A DNA stretch of 64,000 nt from Durusdinium trenchii (GCA_963970005.1 CAXAMN010006446.1:961844-1025843); one strand, 5' to 3'; shown: positions 34,707-47,700, counted from the first letter of the stretch. Notes: generated by a model not told the origin, from the sequence alone. Numbers and translations: made by a program.

Positions 34707-35052
34707 GTCACTGCTTGGCCGCCGGTGGGGGGTTTGGGAGGCCTGCGCGCTACTTCGTTCACTATATCTACAGTGAAGACCTTCACCAGCAGCAGACATG
34801 GACGCACACACAGACAGGGACTCATACACACACATCACACACAGAGACCCACGCACTGCCTCAACTTACTCGGACACACACACACACATACAGAGACTCA
34901 TATACACACGGACATAGATACACACACAGAGACCCACACACTACCTCAACTCACTCGACTTAAACACTTCACACTGAACACTTAACAGATAACTCACACT
35001 CTGACTTCCTACGTGATGAAAAATGCTTTCGGGCCACTCGTCGTCTAGTTTT

Positions 35053-37330
35053 AATCAGCCTCACATTCCTGTTTAGAGTTCTTGTTCCGCATTTGTATCA
35101 TCCCACAAGTGAATTGGGATCCCAAGGCGCTATGATGAGGTGCCAATTCACTGGCGCATGAGTCCTTTCTCCGCATCCATGTGTGAAGATGAAAGCCAAG
35201 ACTAAAGGGGCACCAGGTGTCCAAAACAAGCAGAGAAATGCAAACACTTTGGAAGATAGATGTTCACCGTAAGAAAAAACAACATATTTTTGGCTTTTAA
35301 AGGCCAGTGTTGCGTGAGAATAGTGTGCAATTGAGCGTGTTCATGGGTGCATTGATCAAAGGTAGCCCACTGAGGACTTCATGCATCTATGCAGATAGAT
35401 GCGGAGTGCTTGGTATCATTGCGGAAAGCAGTGAAAGGAAGCTAGGTACATTAGGTACATCTACCCATCAATACCCATCAACTGAGACGGGTGCAGCATG
35501 ATCATCATGGCATGCATTGCCATGGTGCCAAAGCCCTGCCGTCGCCCATCACCCCCATCCCTTTGCCACAACAATCTCACCGTTTCGAAGGGATCGATCC
35601 ATCTGGAAGAAAAGAGGATCGATCAGGCCGTCTGGGGAAAAGTGGGACTGCACATGACACAGTGGAAAGCACCTGAGGGAGCTTCCCAGCTGAGCAGATC
35701 TTTGATGTCTTTTGCTACTTGGTTGGCTGAAGTACTCAGCTGAAGAAGATGAGTCGTTTTTGACGAAATCTTCCAGGTAGGGGTCAACATGAAATGACAT
35801 CAAGGTAGGCGTTTTCCCAGTTTTTCAGGAAGTGTCATTCGGTGACCATTTTTCATTTGTTCCAAGCTAGCTTTCTTCAGTGCATGTATTTTTCTTAGCT
35901 GCGGTATTGCAGAAAAGGGGAAGACCAGTAGCCCGATCCTTTGACGGTCTGCTTCTTTTCGGACCAAGGGCATCGCTACTAGGAACAAGTGCCTTACTAG
36001 TAGTAACACGATACTAATTAAACTTAATTGTTCTTTATTGTTTCTAATAGCAAACATTGCTCCTAGTAGTAAGGCCAGGAGCCCCTAGTAGCGATGCCCT
36101 GTTCCTACCCGATCCTTTGATGGTCTGCATCTTTTTGCTTTAGCTCATATTGATTGGCCAGGCTGCTTTTCACTTCAATCACGGCGGACGCGCCCAAGAG
36201 CAAGGAATGCCAACACATTTTCATTTCATAATATCATATGTCTATTTCTACTCTAAGGAGCCGGTGGAAAGGGTAGCGACCGTCAAGCACGAACTTACCT
36301 AGCAAGTCTGTTGATTGTGCTTGTTGCTGTGACTGTAAACTACTGTAAAGGTTCAGTTTCTTCTCTGTTTTTGACTTGCATGTCACATGCCAAATCTCTG
36401 GAAAGCTGCATGTGACTGGGCAAGTTATTCTCCGTCAAACATCAACTTATCTCCAAACACCTTCTTTGCAATGAACGTCCTCTTAACCGACACACCAAGG
36501 CCTGTACTGTTTCAGCGGAACCGTAGCGCAGCGCCATGAGAAAAGCACACCTGGACGGATCTAGATGGCGAGAAAAAGGGTACAAAGGAGCCAAACGCAA
36601 TCAACGATGTCCTTTCCGGAAGAGTAAAGAAACACAGTAATTGAAAACGACAACAACAAACACACATATCTTATTCTTTTTATTGTTTGTTTATTTGCAT
36701 ATTTTATTTGTACATCGAGGGGACCATGCCAGGTACCACGCACCTATTGGTTGTTGCTGGTTGCCTGGTTGAGTATCCCCTTCTATTCCACTACAGCGGC
36801 CCAACCGGAGGAGGCGGCCGCCCGAGCCCCGACTGGGTTGGGGGGGAACCCACTCAGTCGCGGCAGTCGCCATTCTCACACCCAATTCCGTCGTGACTCA
36901 GTGGTGGGTGACTCAGGGTGACAATCAAATGGTCTTTTGAAACATCTTGGAACATCGAGAAGACATCATGAAATGAAGTAGACCAGATACGCATCTACTA
37001 CGTTGCGTATCTGGTCTACTATCGGTCGTGGCAAAAGCCTGTTTGGCACATCAAAGTACATACGACATCATACGACTACTTCCTCTTTCATCGCAGTGTC
37101 GACTCGAGTTGAGTGCGGCAGGTCTTTTGGCTGGCGGATCTGGTGTCTCATCCAAAGTTTGATGGGGTCGAAATTTGGGATCAGCGTTGCATGGCAATGC
37201 ACCCCCATCGAGCCCGTCGAGCAGCTTGCACCGCCAAGGCCCAAAGTTGGGCTGCTTCAGATTTTTAAAGATGATCTTGATTTGAAGCTGCGAACAAAAA
37301 ACAGTTGACTGAAAACATGGCGAATGCTGG
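35053..37330. other. Intergenic stretch
   Basis: I see no supported gene. The plus-strand stretch 35570-35740 (IHLEEKRIDQAVWGKVGLHM) is a weak exon candidate. The region includes the foldback at 35966-36110. Confidence 0.3.
35966..36110. repeat. Foldback copy of the module family
   Basis: The left arm GGGCATCGCTACTAGGAACA and CTTACTAGTAGTAACA faces the right arm TGCTCCTAGTAGTAAGG and CCCTAGTAGCGATGCCC across an AT-rich centre (ATTAAACTTAATTGTTC). Confidence 0.85.
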
Positions 37331-37495
37331 ATGCTCACGTAGGGTCAGGAAAGACTAAATAAATTAGAGGAGTGACGACCTTGTGCGTACTCTGACAAAA
37401 ATGGATTTGGAAGCTATTGGCAAAGCTTCACATTGGGTTCGCGACTCTTGCGCTGTCCCGGAAAATACTATGCACCCAAGCAGAATGTGAGAAGA
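37325..37495 (-). repeat. Downstream flank duplicated at 63523-63690
   Basis: About 150 bp (for example GGGTCAGGAAAGACTAAATA and GAGTGACGACCTTGTGCGTA) are almost identical to the sequence downstream of the second SHSWG paralogue. Both lie 3' of the last exon, so this is probably 3' UTR or flank copied with the gene. Confidence 0.85.
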
Positions 37496-37634
37496 CATTA
37501 ATCATTAATTGATCCACTGCCAAAACCGGCTACAGTAGAACATTCTTTATACTGCATCGTTGTATTCTCGAATAACACCTGCATTTGGGGGCTTTGGTTG
37601 TAGCTCAGTTTGATAAGACATGAATTACAAAAAG

Positions 37635-40463
37635 TTAGCTTTGACCTAGCCTGTGCAGCAAGCGATCAGTCGCGCTTTCCACATTTGCCAAGTTCTTGTC
37701 CAGCATCTCTTCCATCAATTGTCTGATCCGGCCATCCATTTTCTCCAAACTGCCCAAGGTGTTGATGATGTACTCGAAGATTTTTCTCCTCGTGCAGTAA
37801 CTCAGAGAGATAACAAACCACTCAAATCGCTGCTCCAAGCTAGCCTTCACTAGTCTGAGCCGACCAAAATCCTGTGGTCCCACACAGTCTTTCTCCTCGT
37901 GGTGCTTAGCCAGCCAAGTTCCGAGCTGTTCGAGTCACTTGGTCCATGTGCGACGTGGAGTTTTGTGGACGATCAGGTGGGATCCCGGGACAAAGCAACT
38001 GTACTTGCAATCTGTGTACTACACCCCAGCATGGCAAACCAAATCACGCATATTTTTCAGCAACCTCCTGCAAGAAAAAGCAACAGTTGGAAGATCTGAG
38101 CCAAGATTCTTGGTCTTCTTTAAACATGTTCCGCACAAAGGACCTGTTTTTCTGGGTGCCCAACCTCCTCGCAAAAATGGACGCCCATCCCTTGCGGCAA
38201 ACAGGATTATTGGGTGAACCATCCCATCATCTGCTGAAGCAAGTGTCTTGTCTTCATCACTTGATGCCTGGCACTTCGCCACCTCTAGGCACTCGATCTT
38301 CTTGCCCACTTCCAAGGCAATGTCGAACGAAGTGCATCCATCCTGCAATGGAAACCGCTGCACGGTCTGGAACCGCTTCACGGTACGTGACACCCCGGCT
38401 GCAGACATGGTCGACGGATCCCAGGGGTTGATTCTCGCGGACTGCGGACTTGTGCGGTCAGTGACGTTCGGACTTGTGCGGAATGGTTTTCGGTCGACGG
38501 TCTGGTTTTCCGAAGGGTCTCACGACATGGGGTTTCGACCTCAAAAAGGCGAACTGATGAGCGAACAGTGCTATTGCAGTCGAACTCCCCCCCGGACCAA
38601 AATGAGAAACCATTGTGTGTTGATTGTGTTTAGACAAAACGATAACCAGAGTTGTTCCAAAAAACCCTGAACCCAAAGCTGAGCACCATTACCGACCCCC
38701 GGACCAACGATGCAAAAACCGTTGTGCGCAACAAAATGCGACCGAAGCGTCGTCACCTACGACTCCCACGTCAGTCGTGAAGACCAGCTCCAGCTGCTCA
38801 CGACTGGAGAGGAGGAACTCGAACAAGCACCAAACTCCTGAAGCAGTCTCTGCGCACATGAAGACGTGTCTTTTGTGTTCTCTTTTAGCTAGTTGTGTGT
38901 CTTGTTTGTTTTACATTGATCGAAATGCATGATATGGTGGTAGTCTTATGATGGTCTTGTCTTCATGATCGCGTCTGTTCGTGGTTCCACAGTAGAACTC
39001 ACGTGCTTCTCCGTCGTTTTTTTTCGCATTGGCCTGGCTCAGTAAGGACAGATCTCACAGCATATCCAGAAAAGCGAACACATTCAACAAAACCAAAACA
39101 AACATCCAAGACGAATGCGGCACATGTTAATACATATATAGTCTAAGTTCGCTTCAACTACGCACGATTCATGGGGCCGGCCCATTTGACACCCGTCTTG
39201 AAAGGACATTGCTGTTGGGTGATTGGTAGTCCAAAAAAGGTGTCATATCAGTTCTAGGAATGTCAACAGCATGTTCACTTGTCTCTGCTTGCTTCTCCCC
39301 ATGCCATCAAGACTCGTGTAAGCGGTTGCACTTCGTGATCCAAAACCATGGCAACTCCCTTGATACCGCCCCGCAAAGCCCTTGCAAAAGCGCTATCCAT
39401 TGGATCGTCAGCGAGTTCGGCTGCAATATTCCACTGGTTATTGGCCTGGGCCAGCAGAAATGAAAGCAATGAGCACCTGGAGCTTAGTGCTGTAGGGTAA
39501 AGCAACACAACCACACATCAAATACAAATATTCCTTCCCTGCCTTAGGATGCACAAAGCTTGCAACATGCCAATGACAAGAAGTCTGAAACTAAATGCCT
39601 TGCTAGGACTCTGTCTCTCTCTCTCTCTCTTGTGAGATCCCAGACTTTCAAAGCAATTGAAATAGCTTCAGTCGGAACTGATCTGAAAAGCAAATCCAAT
39701 AGGCTGCCCAAAACAAAGTTCAGTTCCAAGTGGCAAAGGAGCAAATCCAATAGGCTGCGTCGATCCAAGATGTAGGGCCTTCCTTGGACAGGGCATGGCA
39801 GCGGATGGAGCGCACGAAGTGAGCGAAGCTCGTGCCCCACGAGTGTGACCTCAGCTGTTCAGGGCGGGGTACTGACAGCCTACATGCGTTCTGCACGTTC
39901 ACAAGACCCATGGTGGATGGCATGGAACATGAAGACTATCGAACGCACAAAGACCGGGTGGAACACACTTGCAGTGAGTCCGAATGTGACCAGAGCAGTC
40001 TTAGCAGGGCGTAACACTGATGGTCCACGCTCTGATTGCCGAAGGCATGGCGTGCCTATCTCCATCAGCATTTGTTAATGTCTATCTCCTTCGTAGGTCA
40101 TGGTTCATTTGCAGCTACTTCCCTTGTCAAATGTATCACCGACTGAACTTGGAAGCCACATATTGACTCATGATCATTTCTTCGGTGATTCAAGCGACAG
40201 CATACTTCTTATGCGTAGATTCTATACCTTTCATGGAGGCGGGTCAATGCGCAACTACCGTTCATGCCCCCTCGAATCCCACACAAACAGGCGGTTCAAT
40301 TCTTGCACAACAAACATCCGCCATCAGCTTCATGATCCAAGGGACACAAAGTAGTCCACCTGCTTGCCACCCCAAAGAGTCACGAAGGACACGCCTTTAC
40401 TCTGCGTCAAGGGCCTTACAACGTTGGCCACGACAAAATGCATGTTCCGCTCCAGAATGAAGC
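37635..40463 (-). CDS. SHSWG...WCLFE protein (TIR-like fold suspected), six exons
   Basis: Exons 40463-40346, 39849-39735, 39445-39316, 38837-38755, 38342-38248 and 37788-37635 (stop) join without a frame break; from the Met at 40443 they give 224 residues. Motifs in order: VTLWGGKQVDYFV|SHSWGTSFAHFV; DAAYWICSF|ANNQWNIAAEL; GVAMVLDHEVQPLTR|VWCLFEFLLSS; LELVFTTDVGVVG|DGCTSFDIALEVGKKIE; KRKIFEYIINTLGSLEKMDG and a helical end. From memory this is a repeated, unnamed family in Symbiodiniaceae. The spacing of the SH.WG, VLD and R.WCL.E motifs recalls TIR-like domains, which is inference. Donors are GT, GC, GA, GA, GA and every acceptor is AG|G. No signal or membrane segment is seen. An upstream exon may exist, since the first exon follows an AG|GC acceptor that could equally be a trans-splice site. 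Confidence 0.85.
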
Positions 40464-40613
40464 CTCACAATGCTCCACACGTGGAAGATGGTTGTGGTCG
40501 CTGTGATTTGTTCCAACATCAGGGTGTCTTTCAAAGTCAACTTGAAAAAAAACATCAAACTGAATAAACATCAAACTGAATGTACATTTACATGAAACAA
40601 CCCACACGAAAAC

Positions 40614-43600
40614 TTAGCTGCCGAAAGCAAAGAAGCTCTCGAAGTGCTTCCACAGTCCGCGCAGTGTAAGGACCAACAGGCCCTGGTTGCGAGGATGGGT
40701 TGCATCTGGGCCTGGATGAGGTTTGCAGTGGATTTGTTTCTGGTAGTCATCCAAAGCTTCTGAGAAGGGCGTTCTGCGGTACAGGCGTTGAATGAGCCAT
40801 AACACCGGCCAGTGCAGCACTGCAGCCACAACCGCCATTGGAAGAGCAATGTAGAACACAGCGGTGACCTTGTCTGGGATGTAAATAAGCAAAGGGTTGC
40901 TCCCAAGCAGGGAAGGCAACTCCATACGAACACAAACTAAACCAAATTCACCGTACTTCTAGGATGCAATAACCAGTGACTTTTTCTAGGATGCAAAAAG
41001 TAGACTGTTGGTCCTAAACAAACAACAATCCGGTGAAACACAACAAATGCACTAGGCAATATCAACAATTATACTTCTCAGATGCTCTCCAAGTAGCGAC
41101 TGTATGTTCGAAGCGGTTTCTGGACATGACTGTGACTCTGATAATTGTGGGCAGCATTGCAAACAAAAACACCAAGACGATTAACAACGTGAAAGACACA
41201 CACGTCTCAGTAGCGTGCAGGGACCCCCTGCAGGAAGCGCAATCAAATGGCACGTGTGCATCTTGAAGCAAGAGCTTCCTCTGCGCCACGCTGCGCACCT
41301 TGATTGCCTTCGGCTTTTGTGGATCAAAATCCAGCCACTGCAAACCAGTTCCCCTTGCACGATAATGCACTCTCTGGTGCAATAGTTGAGACATGCTCTT
41401 TGGAAGGCTGGTGATAGGACCCTTCACTGAGACGGTGAAAATCCTTTTGGCTGCCATGTCCGACGGGTCTTCCAAATCAGACCTGGCATCAAGAATCACC
41501 AAAGGAGCGTGAAGGATCTCGAACACGATGAAGGTCAGGATCACGAACACTGCTGCACCTGTGAACAGGATTACACGCTCTGGACTTTCGCGTGGTAGCA
41601 CATGGCAAACATCACGTTTGCCATCAGACCAAGGTCGGTAGATCTCACACGTGCGACAAAGGCCATCCTGGAAGTAGGAGTGCCTGTTGCCTCAGGAATG
41701 CAGGTAAAAGCACCCCAAAAAACAGGATCGACCGGAGTTGTGATCTGAATCACTTTTGCTCAACAAAAAAGTTCACAGTAGCCATCCTTTGCATGTGAAC
41801 GATTGGCAAAACCATGTCATTCTGCCAGTTGCTAGTGAGTTGCAAAATCTGCACGTCCGGAACACGTCTTCGAGAGATACTAGCTCTGTATTGCGGAACT
41901 GCTCGCTGGTCGTCCTTCGATGCGTTTGAGACGTTTGACGTCAAAAAGGGACCCCTTACATCAAGGGAGCCAAGAGTTTTTTCTTGCAAGTAGGAACAAG
42001 AAGCTACGAACGGGGCTCCTGGCATCGCTACGAACGGAGCAAGTAGCTAGGAACAAGACAACCGTCTCCAGTCTGGACATGCTTGGTCTACATGTTGTCA
42101 CACCGAGCCATCAGCCGGTCTACAATTGAAGATATGTTGTTGTCATTGGCGGGCCCCCTTGTCCACTTCCGCATCCAAATTTGCGTCCGTGGCTAATCAG
42201 TGGGCCTTCTGAATCAAACACAAGAGGCCAACAACACCTTTCTCTGAGTTCAGAACGCAATGAAACAATACCTTTCATTGGGCTTTCGACAAAAATCCAC
42301 CGAAAACTACAAACAATCAAAAGGAACGCATACGACCCATTTTTGCACAAAGAATCCGATAGTCGCTGCAAGCACAGCGTGGTGTGAAGCCACCTGACCT
42401 GTGAGGCAGGTAGCGTTCGCTTGGGGAAAACCGCAACTAGTTGTGTCCACGACCTCCCAACAAATCAAGCGAACAGCAACTTCTACCGAACAGCAATCGA
42501 GACGGTGGGATTTGAGACGGTGCAAAAAGGGGTAGCAAACATTTGTACTGTATCAGATTTTTTTCCTTCTCACCAAGTGGCACGGTGAAGGTCTTGGAGC
42601 ATTGGAGATTTTCAGGGCTCAGAGCTTGCAAGGTTCCATCCGTTGCATTGAAGGTCACTCCCTGCGGACAATCCGGGCATGAAATATGCAAGGAGTCGAT
42701 AGTGAAGTTCTCCTGCAGGGAAGGCTTTTGAAGAGTCAATGCTTCTTGGCAAAGGTTGGGTTACTAAACATATGTTTTCTAGAACGTCTTGAACGTTGCT
42801 GGCAGAGGATGCCTTTTGAAAAGCGCAGCATCCGAACCTAGGTAGCTTCCCAACCGATTCCAACTTCTCATTTAGCAAGGATCGCAAACTTCGATATCTC
42901 TGCAGAACATGGGACATTCTGTATCTTCATTCTGTATTAATTATATATATATATATATTACTGCTATGACTGTTACTATATCATATCTTCCCTTCCCTGT
43001 GAGGCAAGAACCAACAATCTCGGTGCAACACTGGCAGATCCTGAGCTGCTAGGATCTGCAGATTGTCCACTGGCGGCTGGTAGTGGATGTTGACATTGTC
43101 AACCACAACATAGCTGGGGCGTGTGGTGAGGAGAGAGCTATTCCAAGAGCGCAAATGGATGCCTGAGAGGCGCACTTCTTCATGAGGGCAAGCTTTTACT
43201 GATAGAAGGCCTGAGCTCAAGCGACCAGTTGCATTCAGGGCTGCGCCATCTGCCACTTGGAACGTGGTGTTCGCGCAAAGAGGGGAGCAGCCTGCATTTT
43301 GCAAGTCCAACCCATGCCCACCATTGATGTCTATGAGGACTAAATTTGAGTCGGGATGTAGTTGGAGGCAGCTCGCTACCAAAACAGCAGAGTTTGCATC
43401 GCCTTCTGCATGATGAATGTCTAAGCTGGACTGAGATGAAAGAAGCGCCATGCCATCCACATGACCTGCAGAGCCTGTCCGCACGGCAGTCGAATTGGCC
43501 ATCGACATTGAGCTATTGTGCATAGCCAGTGCAGTGGCAACCTTGAACCCACCACCGTCGACCCCTGCATGGGTGTCGGACATGGCAACTGTAGATGCAT

Positions 43601-45990
43601 CGGAAAGTGCAACACTGCCGTCAGCATAGAAACCTCCACCATGCTGTCCTGCTGCAGCATGCTGAATGCTGACTGTTGACTTGCTCATGGAAACCTTGCC
43701 ACCAGCATAGAATCCACCACCGTCTCCAAAGACGGCGTGGCTGTTGGAAATCTTCACCGTCGAAGTCCCAGCAATCTTAACCTTTCCAAGGGCAACAAAC
43801 CCTCCTCCAAGATTGACAGCTCTAGTGTGCTGAATGTTGACTATTGAGCTGTGCACAGCAACTCTATCTTGGGAAACAAATCCTCCGCCAGAATGTCCAG
43901 CTGTTGCATTCAGAATGCTGACTGTTGAGTCAAACACCGCAACCCTACTCTGAGAAACAAATCCTCCACCAAGTAGTCCAGCTGTTGCATTCAGAATGAT
44001 AAGGATGGAACCGGCGGAGGCCTTCGCATCTTTGGAAATAGCAAAACCTCCTCCAATTCCAGAGACCGCCTGACTGTTGGAAATCTTCACTGTCGAATTC
44101 CCAGCTATCTCAAGCTCTCCACCGGCGGCGAACCCTCCTCCACTGTGGCCAGCTGTCACTTTTTGAAGGTTCAGTGTTGAATTGCTTGCCACCCTCAGGC
44201 CCTTCTCCCCATGGAAACCACCGCCGTGTTCTGCTGCTACTGCGTCAGATATGCTCACATTTGACATGTCAGCAATCACAACCTCCTTCTGTGCCTTGAA
44301 ACCTCCACCATTACCCCCTGCAGCCGTCGCATGCTGAATGCTGACTGTTGCGTTGCTTATTGCTACCTTTCCATCAGCATAGAAGCCTCCACCACGGTCT
44401 GCAGCTGTTGCATTGAGAATGATGAGGGTGGAGCCATTGGAGACTTTTATTTCACCTGCTTGAAAACCTCCCGCGTATCCGGAGACTGCGTGGCTGTTGG
44501 AAATCATCACTGTAGAGCTTCCACCTATCTCAACTTCACGGGCATAGAACCCTCCTCCAGTTTTGCCAGCTTTCACATTTTTGAGGGTGAGTGTTGACTT
44601 GCCTGCTACGTGTAAACCACCCTCACCTGCTCCAAAACCACCTTGAAATTCTGCTGCCACTGTGTCAGAAATGGTGACATTTGACATTTCAGCAATCACA
44701 ACCTTGGCCGCTGCACTAAACCCTCCACCTGATAGTCCAGCTCTAGTATGGTCAATCCTGAGTGTTGATCTGCTTATGGCAACTTTGCCACGTGCCCAGA
44801 ACCCTCCTCCATGTCTTGCAGCTGTTGCATTCAGAATTATAAAGGTGGAACCAGTAGATACTTTTAGATCTTTGATAGCGAAACCTCCTCCACTTCCAGA
44901 GACTGCGTGGCCGTTGGAAATCTTCACTGTTGAGTTCTCACCTATCTCAACGTCTCCAATCGCACCGAACCCTCCTCCATGCGTGCCAGCTGTCACATTT
45001 TGAAGGTTCAGTGTCGAGTTGTTTGTCACCCGCAAACGCTTCTCCACTTGAAACCCTCCGCTTTGTCGTGCTGCTGAGGAGTCAGAAATGCTTACATTTG
45101 ACATTCCAGCAATCACAACCTCGTCCTGTGCATTGAAACCTCCACCATTGGTTCCTGCTGTAGTATGGTCAATGCTGACTGTTGACTTGCTCATGGAAAC
45201 CTTGCCACCAGCATAGAATCCACCACCGTCTCCAAAGACGGCGTGGCTGTTGGAAATCTTCACTGTCGAATTCCCAGCTATCTCAAGCTCTCCACCGGCG
45301 GCGAACCCTCCTCCACTGTGGCCAGCTGTCACTTTTTGAAGGTTCAGTGTTGAATTGCTTGCCACCCTCAGGCCCTTCTGCACATGGAAACCACCGCCGT
45401 GTTCTGCTGCTACTGCGTCAGATATGCTCACATTCGACATGTCAGCAATCACAACCTCCTTCTGTGCCTTGAAACCTCCACCCCCTGCAGCCGTCGCATG
45501 CTGAATGCTGACTGTTGCGTTGCTTATTGCTACCTTTCCACCAGCAAAGAATCCACCACCAAACGTGGCAGATCTGGCATACTTTATGTGAATGAACCCA
45601 CTGTCCTGGCGTCTTCTGCAAATGGAACAAAGGTGACAACTCTCCCAGCACCTCCCAACCTACCACAGGTTTTTGATGCGCAACCAGGCGTTTGCAAGAA
45701 CACCCTATTAAGACTTGTCGCACTGGCAGCACTCATGTCAGTGGTCAAGGGAGAAGACGATGAGGGAGACGGCTGAAGACGCCCTTCGTTAATCAAAGCT
45801 GAAGAAGCAGGAGGAAGTCGTTCCACGAATCCCAAACAACGCCCGAAGATGATGAAAGTAAAGGAGGAAGAAGATGAGAAGGGGCACTAAAGAGGATCCA
45901 GTCCCCGCGCAAGACCAGGAATTTGCTGGGAGCAAGGGCTTGTGTGTCAACGGTGGGGTTGAAAACCACGGGGCCAGAAGAGGCATCTAG
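40614..45990 (-). CDS. Pmp-like beta-helix surface protein with C-terminal membrane segments
   Basis: The central exon, about 45615 to 42981, encodes some 850 residues made of more than 20 repeats of 26-29 residues of the type GGGFYAGGKVSMSKSTVSI, with GGGF at each turn as in polymorphic outer membrane protein (Pmp) beta-helices. A probable N-terminal exon (about 45980-45890) reads GPVVFNPTVDTQALAPSKFL and LRGDWILF. Downstream exons: 42713-42574 (ENFTIDSLHISCPDCPQGVT), about 41955-41765 (VPDVQILQLTSNWQNDMVLP), about 41700-41062 (DGLCRTCEIYRP, then a membrane helix VILFTGAAVFVILTFIVFEI and a second, VSFTLLIVLVFLFAMLPTII) and about 40935-40614 (AVFYIALPMAVVAAVLHWPV). The design suggests an extracellular adhesive domain held in the membrane. 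The junction near 45600 is out of frame as read, so an exon border or error lies there; other borders are approximate. A signal peptide exon was not found. Confidence 0.75.
41990..42060. repeat. Dispersed module repeat, intronic in the Pmp-like gene
   Basis: GAAGCTACGAACGGGGCTCC, TGGCATCGCTACGAACGGAG and CAAGTAGCTAGGAACAAG. Confidence 0.85.
42941..42960. repeat. (TA)n microsatellite
   Basis: ATTATATATATATATATAT just 3' of the large Pmp-like exon. Confidence 0.85.
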
Positions 45991-46029
45991 AAAATACAGA
46001 GGAGAGAAGAAGAAAAAAACAGTGACCAA

Positions 46030-46977
46030 CAGAGCGAAAGCGACAGCCGAAGAACACGGTCAAGGATAATCGGGGTTTAGGCACCGAAACATGTAATCTT
46101 TCGTTCGCTGCCCCAGCATAGATGCTGGCCAGAAGGTATGGGAAAGCATGCTACGGCGGAGGCTGTGATCACCTTACAGGCGTCACGTGTTGGACCCGAA
46201 GATTCGGCGGGGGAAATTCGACTTGGAGCCTCACGTGCAGAGGAGCACGCAGCTCCAGACAGAAGAAAACAACGTTTCCCTGTGGTGCCCGGAATGCGAG
46301 GATGCACATATGAGCCAGCAGGTGAGGGAAATAAATTTGAAGAGTTGCTGAGAGAGTGCAGCACAACATTCTGGTGAATTTTGCCTGCTCTTGCTGTCCA
46401 GTCAGAGTAAAGCAGCTTGAGTCTAGGGCTCCAAATTCTGAAATCATGAAATGTTGCCAAAGCCTAGCGGCTTTGGAATGGGGGAGTGTTGCACGCAAGT
46501 CGAGAAGTGCATCACGTTGGAAATCCGCTGCTTTTAATCAAGGGAGTTGAAGAAACGGACCTGCGTTGCAGCGGCGATAGGCTATCAGTGACGCTCCGTG
46601 GAGTTGCTGGGAAGTGGCCGGGAGAGAGGTCTCATAACACTACCTTCAAATTGCCACACGGCTTGCCGGCGCAGCCTGTTAGTGGGATGGGCTGGCGCCC
46701 TAGCCCTGCAAACAGAGTATCAGGAAACAACAAGGAGATTTCACAAAAAATACTTTACTTCGGGTGATCCCCACCACGACATTTCAAAACAGCCACGTTG
46801 ACATCACCCTCGTTGTGTATTTCAGCCCATAGCACAAGTCCTTCAGCGCCAAGTCTTACTGTTTTGTCCGACGCGAATGCTTTCATCAAGAGACCTGTGC
46901 CCAACTAAATAATACAACTCAGATCATTTCAGTAGTAGTCGTACTGGGCGGCTCAAAACTGGGACACTTCCGGGGCC
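46030..46977. other. No recognised gene
   Basis: Upstream flank of the Pmp-like gene. A first (signal peptide) exon is expected here on the minus strand but I could not identify it. Confidence 0.3.
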
Positions 46978-47247
46978 CGAGCAGTAGTAGTAGTAGTAGT
47001 AGTGGTGGTAGTAGTAGTAGTAGTGGTAGTGGTAGTAGTAGTCGCAGTAGGTCGTCGTAGCAAAAGCAGCGCGCTGTTCGGGGCCCGACCTTCGGGGCCC
47101 GAACCTTGGAAACTTCCGGGGCCCTAGTAGGAGTAGTAGTGGTACTAGTAGTGGTACTAGTAGTAGTAGTAGTAGTAGCAGTAGGAGTAGTAGGAAGAGT
47201 AGTAGTAGTTGTAGGAGTAGTAGTAGTACTAGTAGTACTAGTAGTAC

Positions 47248-47286
<39 letters not shown>

Positions 47287-47634
47287 CAGTCCTAGTCAGA
47301 GTAGTAGTAGTAGTAGTAGTAGTAGCAGTAGTAGTAGTAGTAGTAGTAGTAGTCGTGGTCGTGGCAGGGGGAGTGGTAGTGGTAGTGGTAGTGGTAGTAG
47401 CAGTAGTAGTAGTAGTAGTCGTAGTGGTGGTGGTGGTGGTGGTGGTGGTTGTGGTCGTGTGGTAGTGGTTGTGTTTGTGTGTTTGTGGTTGCGTTTGTGA
47501 TTGTGTTTGTGCTTGTGGTTGCGTCTCTGTCGTTGTGGCTGTGGTTGTGTTTGTAGTTGTGTGCTTGTCATTGCATTTTTGTGATTGTGGCTGTAGTTGT
47601 GTGTTTGTGGTTATGTGTTTGTGGTTGTGTTTGA

Positions 47635-47700
<66 letters not shown>

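Larger units (their letters stand above)
33668..35052 (-). mobile_element. Composite satellite element, copy B (inverted)
   Basis: Read on the minus strand it begins AAACTAGACGACGAGTGGCC (35052) and ends GAAGAACCCTTCGCAATGC, then TTTCGGGAAAA (33668). Order on that strand: GT/GA-rich tract, unique segment with GGTGAAGGTCTTCACTGTAG, N gap, then the 73-bp array (34640-34060), a segment with GGACATCTCCCGTGCAAG, and a short AAGTGT minisatellite. The 60-bp array of copies A and C is absent. CCCGAAAGCATT near the start and AATGCTTTCGGG at the end are a perfect 12-bp inverted repeat. No coding capacity is evident. Confidence 0.75.

Noticed and set aside
34023-34856. 277-codon minus-strand ORF and plus-strand partners
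   Set aside because: They are the 73-bp array read through; the same peptide periodicity appears in copies A and C and crosses an N gap.
42941-42960. TA run as a promoter TATA element
   Set aside because: It lies 3' of the exon on the coding strand and is a plain microsatellite.
43421-45776. Plus-strand and other-frame ORFs inside the Pmp-like exon
   Set aside because: They are shadows of the GGGF repeat frame, which alone has family-like periodicity.
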